From IMG/VR virus record IMGVR_UViG_3300017992_000046, positions 1-41,366 of that record: a stretch of 41,366 nt of DNA. One strand, given 5' to 3'. Position 1 is the first letter of the stretch. Every line of letters starts with the position of its first letter. A program made the position numbers and the translations under genes. The notes under the pieces were generated by a model. The model saw only the letters and a program-made list of their open reading frames with translations. It ran no database searches and was not told where the DNA came from. This document shows, in pieces, positions 21,786 to 31,700 of this stretch. Source of the DNA: a virus.

Positions 21786-22665
21786 ACAAAAGGAAACCTT
21801 CAAGATTACCAAAAAGGATGACAACGGCAAAGAGACCAAGACTACGGAATATGCCGTTTTGTCTCCCACTCCCAAAGATGGTCGTGAGGCCCAAAAGCTG
21901 TACAACGCTACGTTCGCTGAGGTGTTAAGAGCCGGTGGTCTATTGCGTGAGCGTGTGGGTACGTACATGCGTGAACAAGGACTGTGGACTGACGAGAAGG
22001 AAGCTCAGCAAAAGTCGTTGATTGAAAAGCTCAACGAGTTGGAGCTTAAGTTGCAGCGCGGTGGTATTAAACTGGTCGAGGCCCGTGAATTGGCCATCGA
22101 GATGCGTCGTGTGCGCGTTCGCCTTCGTGACTTGATTGCGAAGCGAAATGAGCTTGACATCAACACGGTTGAGGGACAGGCGGAAAACGCTAGGTTTAAC
22201 GCTCTTGTTGCCCGCTGTTTGGTGTATAATGAAACAGGGGAACCTGTATACAAAGACGTTGACGACTACATTGCCAACAGTACAGATGAACAGGCATTCC
22301 GAGGTGCGCAAGTCCTTGCTGCCATGATGTACCAGTTGGACAAAGACCATGAGGCATCTTTGCCAGAAAACAAGTTTTTGTCTAGGTTTAAGTTCGTTGA
22401 TGAAGAACTTAGGCTTGTTAATAAGAACAAGAAGTTGTGTGATGCCGATGGCAACCTTATCAATGAGGACGGTCACTTTGTCGATGAGAATGGAAACCTT
22501 GTTGACATCAGTGGCAATCCAGTTGATAAAGATGGTAACTACACCGTTGAACAAGCGCCGTTCTTGGACGACGATGGAAAACCCATCATCGAAGAAGATG
22601 AGTCAACTCCAGTAGAGGCTCCCGCCGAAGACGAAGAAGAACCCGCTGCTGAGGCGGCTGGTTAA
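21778..22665 (+). CDS. Putative tail assembly protein with Asp/Gly/Asn heptad repeats
   Basis: A 295-residue protein; the ATG at 21778 follows AAAGGA, and upstream in-frame TTG/ATG codons (21757, 21760) overlap that site. Residues about 70-135 form a long charged helix (KSLIEKLNELELKLQRGGIK, LAIEMRRVRVRLRDLIAKRN). Residues about 220-255 hold five copies of a seven-residue unit, (V/I)(D/N)x(D/N/S)G(N/H)x: DADGNL, NEDGHF, DENGNL, DISGNP, DKDGNY. The Asp/Asn-Gly-Asn turns recall calcium-binding loops. It ends in a long acidic tail. It is the last gene before the tape measure and could be the long form of a chaperone. It contains an internal copy of the late-promoter-like motif. Confidence 0.5.
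   Translation: MAKQKETFKITKKDDNGKETKTTEYAVLSPTPKDGREAQKLYNATFAEVLRAGGLLRERVGTYMREQGLWTDEKEAQQKSLIEKLNELELKLQRGGIKLVEARELAIEMRRVRVRLRDLIAKRNELDINTVEGQAENARFNALVARCLVYNETGEPVYKDVDDYIANSTDEQAFRGAQVLAAMMYQLDKDHEASLPENKFLSRFKFVDEELRLVNKNKKLCDADGNLINEDGHFVDENGNLVDISGNPVDKDGNYTVEQAPFLDDDGKPIIEEDESTPVEAPAEDEEEPAAEAAG
22219..22230 (+). promoter_or_regulatory. Internal late-promoter-like motif upstream of the tape measure
   Basis: TTGGTGTATAAT matches the copy before the protease/scaffold gene base for base but lies inside a coding sequence (encoding LVYN). It is 531 bases before the tape-measure start with a strong terminator in between, so any transcript would reach that gene only by read-through. 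Confidence 0.4.
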
Positions 22666-22680
22666 TTCATACGCGGATAG

Positions 22681-22740
22681 GGCTATACTGTCGGTGAGGC
22701 GAGGTATTTTAATCTCGGCGCTGACAGTATAGCCTTTTTT
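22681..22740 (+). terminator. Strong terminator immediately before the tape-measure gene
   Basis: GGCTATACTGTC (22681-22692) and GACAGTATAGCC (22723-22734) form a perfect 12-pair stem, with a second possible stem (GCGAG/CTCG) in the loop, followed by TTTTTT. It ends 20 bases before the ATG at 22761, with no new promoter between. Confidence 0.9.
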
Positions 22741-22760
22741 CTTGTACGACGGGGTGTTAC

Positions 22761-25700
22761 ATGGCTCAATCCTTCAATCTTGTGGCTCGCCTGCATCTAC
22801 AGGGGCCGCAAAATATCAATCAGGTAGTCAACCGTATCCAATCTCGGTTGAACAGTATCACGGCGAACGTATCGTTGAATGTTCCTGCTGGTGCTGGGTC
22901 TACGTTGGCGACATTCAATAACACGTTGTCTCAGACCAACACCTTATTGACTCAAGTAACATCCAATGCTCAAGCGGCGGCGGCGGCGCTACGTACTGTA
23001 GGTGCTAGCGGTCGTGCGGCTGGCGCTGGCGTTGCGAGTGGTGCTGCTGGAGCCAATGCTACAGCTAGCAACATGAAGAAGGTTTCTGCTGCTACGCAGG
23101 TGGCCACTACTGAGATGGCTCAGTTTGGCAAGATTTCTGCGTTGGCTGTTCGTCGTTTCTTGGCGTTCAGTATCCCTGCTGGTATCATTGTTGGATTGGT
23201 GATGAATATCAAAAAGGGTGTTCGTGCCGCAGTTGATTTTGAGCGGGAGATGGTCCGTGTTCAACAGGTTACTGGTAGAACTACTGAGGGCTTGAGGGCG
23301 TTGACCGGCACCATTGGTGAGTTGTCTACTACCTTTGGTTCTGCATCAGCCGAGTTGGCTGAGGTTACTCGTACCTTGGCACAGGCTGGTCTAACCGCCC
23401 AGCAAACCCGAGTGGCGCTGTCGGCCATTGCCAAGTCTGACCTTGCTCCTACATTTGATAGCATGAAGCAGACGACAGAAGGTGCTATCGCTGCCATGCG
23501 TCAGTTTGGTTTAGCGGCGGAAGACCTTGAGGGCAAGCTAGGTTCTATGAACGCTGTTGCAGGTAGCTTCGCTGTTGAAAGTGCTGACATCATCAGCGCT
23601 ATCCGACGTACTGGTGGTGCGTTCCAGGCTGCTGGTGGCAACCTTGAAGAATTGATTGCGTTGTTCACAAGTGTTCGTTCTACTACTCGTGAAAGCGCTG
23701 ACTCGATTGCTACTGGTTTCCGTACAATCTTCACTCGTTTGCAGCGTCCGCGAACCATTCAGTTCTTGCGTGGTTTTGGCATTGAACTACAAAACCTGGA
23801 AGGCAAGTTCGTTGGTCCATACAAGGCTGTCGAAGAATTGTCGCGGGCCATGAAGAACCTTGACCCTCGTGATGTACGATTCTCTCGTATCACGGAAGAG
23901 TTGGGTGGCTTCCGTCAGGTCTCCAAGGTAATCCCGTTGATTCAACAGTTCGCTACTTCGCAGAAGGCATTGACGGTAGCCTTGAGTGGTACTGAGTCGT
24001 TGACAGAAGACGCTGCTACTGCACAACAGGCTTTGGCGGTTCAGATTAGTAAGGTTGGCGAGGAGTACACCAAGCTGTTCCGTGAAATTGTTGGAAGCGA
24101 CCTTTTCAAGGATTTGGCTGATAGTGCCCTGACGTTTGCCAAGAACCTTGCTGATGTTGTTCGTCTGCTTGAGCCAATTATCCCGTTGATTACTACGTTG
24201 GCTGGCTTTAAGGCTGTATCTGTAACAAGGCAATTCGCGACCGGATTCATCCCTGGCCTGCTTAGCGCGGGTGGCACTGGCGGTGGTCCTACAACGGGTC
24301 CACAGAATGCCGTGGCGGCACAGAATCAAAATACGACTGCTACCAACAGAAACACGGCTTCTCAGAACCAGCAAACACAGGCCAGCACTCAGACAATGAC
24401 AAGTCTGATTGCCGCGCTGAACTCAACCACCAACGCCGTTAACCAGAACACAATGGCGGTGAATGGTTTGCGCGTTGTCATTTCTGCTTTGCAATCCTAC
24501 ATGCAGGCTCGTGGAGCCGCTGCTGCCGCTGGTGGTCTAGCTGGTGGCCGTGGATTCCAGCGTGGCGGTCCTGTTCCTGGCTCTGGTAGGGGAGACAAGG
24601 TTCCCGCGATGTTGGAGCCCGGTGAGTTCGTCATGCGTCGAACTGCTGTCGAAGCCATGGGTATGGACCAGATGCACGCCATCAACACGCAGAAGTTTGC
24701 CAAGGGTGGTCCGGTTAAGCGTGTTAGGATTGGTTTGGCTGCATTGCGTGGTGAGCCCGCGAACACATTTCCCGACAGGGTTTATGCTCCGCAGGAATGG
24801 GGAGGTCGTTCTGAACTAGCGCTTTCGTTGACTGCTCAACCACTGGACCCCAAGATTGGTGCGAACTTTGAGCGTCGTACATTCCATGGTCTGGTCAATG
24901 CCTTGCGTAATGCCAGCCAGGATACGGTTAATAGGCTGGGCACTCAATTGCCGCCAGCGCCTCGCAACTTCTGGGTCCACAACTTGCGTAAGGCCAATCT
25001 GTTTCCGAGCAAAGAGAACCGAACTGGTACACTAGGAAAGATGTTTGAGGCTGTGGTCACTCGACTGGGTAACACCGCGCAGTTTCGTCCTAGCGATGCT
25101 GCTCCGCACAGTCGCGAAAGTGGAAAGTATGCGCGTAGACTCAGTCGTCAATCCGTTGGTAAGGTGTCTGAGCCATTTGATTTCATCGGCGGTGTTCGTA
25201 ATGCTCAGTTAGAAGCATGGCCAATGCTAGCCGGTATTCCTTTGGTAGACGCCAAGCGTACCAACAGCGCGAAGAATCGTAGGGACGTTTACGCTAAGGG
25301 CTTGACGTACCTGGGCAAGTCTGCTGCTGCATTTAGACAGAATGTAAAGAATCGTGCTGACAATAGAAAGTTGGCTGCTGGCGTTATTGCTTCGGGAACG
25401 CCGTTGCAAAATGCTATTAAGCAGTTACATGCTGCTGATAAAAAAGCCGTGGCGGTTTGGGCTAGTGCCATTACCGGCAAGCGGGATGCATCGAAGATTC
25501 AAGCAGCGGTTACTGCACTGTTTGATAAAAAGGGCTTGCCAGCTATTCGTAATCTGCCCACAGAGCTTCGTGCTACATTGAGTGGTAAGTACGCTAACCG
25601 CAAGGCCATCCAGGAGGAATTGGGTGGTGTTGAGTACATGACCAGCAAGACGGCCTTCATGGAACGCTTGAAGCAGTTGAAGTATCTCAAGGATGGTGGT

Positions 25701-28700
25701 GTTGGTAGCAAGCGTGACCGAGTACCGGCTATGCTTGAGCCCGGTGAGTTTGTTATCAATCGTCACGCTGCGGCGAAGTTTGGTTATGACAACCTAGAGG
25801 CGGTCAACAAAGTTCAGAGGTTTGCGCAGGGCGGTATTGTTCGACAATTCAACGCCGGGGGTCGCGCTCCGAATGTTGGTGCTGGTGCCGGAACCGGACT
25901 GTTCTCTGTTGTGATTTTGTCTAGTATGGCCAAGAGCTTTACTGAGGCTGGCAGCGCAGCCGACAAGATGGTGGATAGCATGACACGACTGGTTGTTGTG
26001 ATGACCAGTTTACAGTTGGCTGGTGGTATGTTGCAGGGCTTTGTTCGCACGTTGAATGCCGTCAATTTGCAGGGAGGTTTGTTGGCTGGTGCGCGCGGTG
26101 GTTATTTGCGCGGTATGTTTGGTAGTCAGACTAGAGGTGTCGGTCTTGCCACCCCCATTGCTCCACGTTACTTAAGTCCAGGTGGAGCCCCGTCATTTGG
26201 TCCTGCGAGTGCTACCGGTCCACCTACCGTGGGTAATCGTGGCGGCTTTAAGGCGAATGCCAATGCCTTGTCTCAAAGCCTATTTGGTTTGAATGCTGGC
26301 ATGCTTGCTTTAGGAGCAGCCGTTGCCGTTGTTGCGGCTGGGTTGTACTTGTGGGGCAGATACCTCAAGAAGACTTCTGAGGAAATGGCCAAGACTGCCC
26401 GTACTCAACAGGCGATGAATGCAGCCATTGAGGAAAGGCGAGCGGCTTCCACTGCGACATCGGCGGGCGTGGGTTTGGGTGGTGGCGCTGCGGCAGGATT
26501 TGTGATTGGTTCTGTGATTCCAGGCATTGGTAATGTCGTTGGTACGGCTGTTGGTGCTGCTATTGGTGGTGTTACCGGCTTGCTATATGGTGCATTTGGC
26601 GACATGACCCAGGCTATTCGAGAGCTTCGCAAGATTAACCGTGAGGAACGCGCTGCCGAAGCTACCACAACCCTAGAAGGGGCGTTCAAAGAACTAACGT
26701 CTGGTGACGTTGCTGTTCGCGGTTCGCGGTCTGCGTTGGACGTAGCTAAAGGGCTACGCGAATTCCGTTCACTAGAACAAGAGGCTCGCCTGAACGAAGA
26801 CGACGAAGGTGCGCAAGCCTACAATCGTTCGTTGCGCGGATTCGCTACGCAAACTGAGGATGTAAGGGCTAAACTTGTTGAGGTTGCTGTAGACCTAGAT
26901 GATTTCAAGAACAACACCGCTGCTGGTGCCGAAGTCATTTTGGCCTTGGCTCAAGTTCAGAAGAAGAGTACGTTTGAAATTGAGCGGGCAATCCAGAATG
27001 AGATTGAGGCACGAGACAAGAAGGCAAAGCGAGATGCTGATGAAGCAGCCGCTCGTGAGCAGACGAATACACTAACCACTACCCTGTCGCTGTTTAATGC
27101 GGCGCTCAAGGACACTGTAGCCAATCTACAGCGCGTGGCTGGTCAACTTGATGTAGAGACCGCTATTTCTCAGGGCAAGCCTACTGTTGGTAGATTTACC
27201 GGTCGTCCTGGGTTTGGTGACTTCTCGCGCGTGGCCTCTGGTGGCGTTGCCAACTTCCCGCAGTTTAGTCGTGCGCTAGAGCAGGCCATAGGTGGCGTTG
27301 GTGACAATCGAGTATTCCAGAATGTAAACGACATTTCCCGCGCTTTGAACGAAATGCCTCAAGTTTTGACTTCCATCGGTGCAGCATCGGCGTTGGACCC
27401 CGATGACGCCCAGACTCAATTTGAGAAAGCGTTTGATTCGCGATTTGCTGGCGTTATCAGCGACGAAATTTCTGCATCATTGAGGAATACTATTGGTGGT
27501 GGCATCAACAGGTTTATTACTAAGTCCGGTGAGGGTGACGCGGGCGCTGGTAAATTCCTAGAGTTGGCTCGTAGCAACCCGCAAGAACTTCTGCGTCAGG
27601 TTGGCGGTCAGGAGTATGAGAGTATTCTCAAGCAAATTGACCTCATTTCCAAGGGACAGTTGGAGGCGGCTAAGCTACTTGAGGACGCTATACTGCAACA
27701 AGTCGAGTCTGAAATGCGAATTGTGAAGGCTCGTGACGCAATGGCCAAGAGCCAGTTGGAGTCTCAGCAGGCGCTATTCCAGGCTACCCGACGATTGCCT
27801 ACAGACATATTCCCACTGGCCGAAATCCGAGCTTCACGGGGAGCGCGACTGTCCAGCCTTGTGCAGGGCACCGGTGTCGCTGATGCAGACCGCTTTGACG
27901 TAGATGCTTTGGCTTCTCGTTTGGGTATTGTTCTTGACCGCATTCGTACTGAAACCGCAGAGAGCAATCAACGCTCGCTGTTGGCTGACGATGAAGGTGC
28001 GTCCTTTGCCAAGGCGAAAGACGAGTTGGGCGCACTGAATGTCGAAGCCCAAAAACTACGCATGGCCATGGAGTTGCTGGGTGAGACAACCGATGAGGCT
28101 GCGCAGATTCAGAAGACTCTGAACCTACTGGAAGAACAAAAGAAGACTCGATTCGGCTTGGCTGACCGCTATACGTTCGGTTCGCGTGAAGACCGTCAGA
28201 AGATTTTGCAGGGTATCTTGGATACTGTGAGGGTTACCACGGGCGGTGTTCCCATTGACAGACTCTCCGCTGAACGACGCGGTGAAGTCTCTCGCCTGCT
28301 AAAAGAGTTCTCCAATGTCAACACGTTGATGGCTGGCGTTGATGCATTCGGTCGTGGTCTCACGGGGCTGGAAGGCAATGTGGGGATTGTTGAGAGGCGC
28401 ATTGGTGGTATCAACGTACCCGGTCCATGGCAGCAGTTCTTTGGCACCGGCCCCAACCTTAGCATTGACCAGTTCAATCCTCTGCAACTCAACGAGGAGC
28501 AGGAGAGTCAAGTTGACCAACTACGTGCGTTGTATGAGCGCCGCGCAGAGGTTGAAACTGCGTTCATTGGCAACATGGAAACTAGCCACGATAGACTAAT
28601 CAACACGATGCAGACTGAGTTCCAGCGCTTTACTGCGCGGTTAGTCGCGGAGTTGGAGTTGATTAACCGTGAGCGAGTCGAGCGTGAGCGTAGCGTTAAG

Positions 28701-31700
28701 CAGGATGAGGCCAATGTGCTTTCTGGTCAACAGCGGGCATTGGAAGACGCTGGTGCGATTATTAGTCCGGTATTTCCTGACCTGGAGCCACAAGGTATCT
28801 TCCGTGTTGTTGAAGCTCTGAGTGATGTGGAGAATGTTGCTACTTTTCAACGCCGTGCCGCAGGGCACGCGGCGATGCAGGGTCTAATGTTGCCTAGCAC
28901 AGCCCCGGCTGTTGAAACACGGGGAGACCAAACGGTTGACTTGGGGATAACCGGCAAGGAGTTCCACGATGTTCTCATTAGCACCTTCAAACGACTGGGT
29001 AGGGATGTAGATGCTACCGCTGTGGAAGAAGAACTCAAGAAGTCGTTTAAGGATTTTGGCGTTGACCCGTTTGAACAACTGACGCAACAAGGTGTGATTG
29101 ACAAGACCCAGCTAAACAAGCTGTACGCTGATATGTCGCAGTCTATTGCCGACAAGATAAATTTAGAGGGGCCGAGAACCATCAGAAGTGGTCCTCGCTC
29201 TCCCCACCCTAGTGTTCGGCGCGCCATCGAAGAAAGACTTGCGACCAATCGCGATAAGTTTATTAGAACAGAACTGATTCCTCAGATAACAGAGGTTCCT
29301 CGACAAAACCGCGTCGATGCCTTAAGAAGTATTTCTGCCGATGCTGGGCTAGAATCCGAAGACGATAATGCTGTACGAGACCTGTTGACTGCTAGTGGCG
29401 ATGCTATCTCCAAGATAAGTGTTGCGTTGGGAGAACTCAAGGTTACGGACGTTGCGAGTCTGGGCGACAATCTTCGCAAGGTCAATGCCCGGCTGGCAAC
29501 CCTGGATGAGATTTTAGCAGGCTTGTCTACTCGTGAAGAAATTCAGACCCGCTTGGGTCTTGGAGAACTTACGTCCGCTGGTAGACACGCTGGTAGTTCA
29601 GAGCCCAAGAGTCTTGGCGGCATCATGTTCAAGCGCCAGGGCACCGATACCGTTCCTGCTATGCTCACCCCCGGTGAGTTTGTTGTCAATGCTGCCGCTA
29701 CGCAGAAACACATGGGATTGCTACACGCAATCAACCGGGGTAGTAGCGTTGTGACGCAAGGTGGCGTTTCTTACGCGCGCGATGGCGGCTACATTGATGG
29801 AGGGGTTTATCGTCGCGGTGACTTGACTGTTGTTTACGACGCTGAGAAAGATGAGTTCTTGACTCCCAATCGTGATTTCGCTCTCGGTGGCGACCTGAGT
29901 CAACTAGAGTTTACTGGCCAGCGCGTTACTGCTCGTGTGAGTGATAACGTGCAAGGGCCTCTTGGTGGTATGTTGGACAGCGTGGTTGCTGAGCCTTACC
30001 AGCGTCCGCAGCTAGACCCAGCGATTAAGCCAACGGGCCAACCCGTTGCTGTGGACCACCCACGCCCTGAGCTTCCTCGTGAGCGTGGTCGCATTCCAAT
30101 AATGCAGCCACAGGGTGACATTCCTACTGACCCACTATTTGGATTGAACCGACCTAGTCGGGAGTTGCCTGTTGCTAAGCCGGGCCGTAGGATTCCCACC
30201 AGGGCGGCTCGTGGCGTTATGCCCGACCACGATGAGTTGATTACGGGTCAAAAGGAGCGTTTCGATGTTCATGCATCGTTGTTTAACGACTCGATGTCGG
30301 CACCACTAGATTATGACCCGTTTACTGGACGCACAACACCAGCGAAACATATAGCGGCACAGCCGCCGCTTAACCCAGCGGGGTTCGACAAGGTGTTGCC
30401 GGAGGTTGCTACCAAGGTCGCTGGTGATATGATTGGTGACCTTGTTGATAATGCTCAAGCGATTGCGGCTGCTGCGCAGCCACGCATTAGCGCTGGTGTG
30501 GACTTGTCTCAAGAGTTTGCTCAAGGGTTTGTTCCGCCGCCTGTCCCGCAGCCATCCGAACGAGAGCGGCTGTTGGCCAAGCTGAGCCCACAGGCTCGTG
30601 CTGCCTACGACAAGCGTCAGAAATACCAAGAGGGCCAAGCCAAGCGTCGTGAGCGTTACTTAAAGGCGCAAGCCGATAAGCGTGCGGCATATCGTGAGCG
30701 CCACCCTGGTTCTGTTGCTGGTTTGACGGGCGAAGCGCGTAGCTCTCACATGAAGATGCTACGTGAACAGCGTGATGCCGAACGTCAATTGCGTTATTTG
30801 GACCGCAAAGAACGAGAGGCTAGTCGTCCACAGGTTAGCACACCAGATATTTACGAGCGCTTGGCCAAGGCCCAAGGGCGACTGCGAGAAAATGACACCG
30901 CTGCCAATCGACGCATCGTTGAACTGTTGGATGCTCAAGTAACTAGGGCTCTGGCAAGCAAGGGCGGTGCTGCTGAGAGTAAGGCCGCTGGCATATACGT
31001 CAATGGCGAACTGGTTACGGGTGAGAATCGAGCCAACTTGATTGAGCAGGGAAGGAAGGCTGCTGGGGTTCAACTGCCCACAGCACAACCCTCTCCTGCT
31101 TATCCCGGCGCTATCAAGACCATTACTGATGCTGATTTCAGAGATGACCAGCGTGTAGTTGGTACGAGAACTCGACCCACGCCTAAAACTGGTGCGTTCC
31201 GAACACGCATTCCAGGCCGTGGAACGTCTGCATATGACCTGGGTCCAAGTCGTGGTAGTGTGGATATATCTCAGCCCACGCCAAATGAAATCATCAAGCA
31301 GGCTTCGGCTCGACTGACTGAGTTGAATCAGCAAAAAGAGGATTACCTCCAGCTACGTAAGCTATTGCGTTACTCCATGCGAGTGGGTAATATCCCTGGT
31401 GTGGATATGACCCCGGCTGACTTGATTACGTTGGCGCGTGAATATGGTCAGATTGAATCTGTTGCAGACTTGCACTTCAAGGGTGAGTTTAACCCAACTG
31501 GTGACCCTGCGCAGCGTGCCCAGATTCGTGAGTGGGCTCGACAGTTGGAACCTGGGGTGGGCTGGGTATTTTCTGGAGTCAAACCTCAGCCTAGTCGCCG
31601 TGTAGTTTCTCCCCGTAGCCTACCTGAGCGTAGGGTGACGCCTGATACGCTGGGAGACATTAAGTCAATTGAGAAGCGAGTGGATACAACTCTGCGCACT

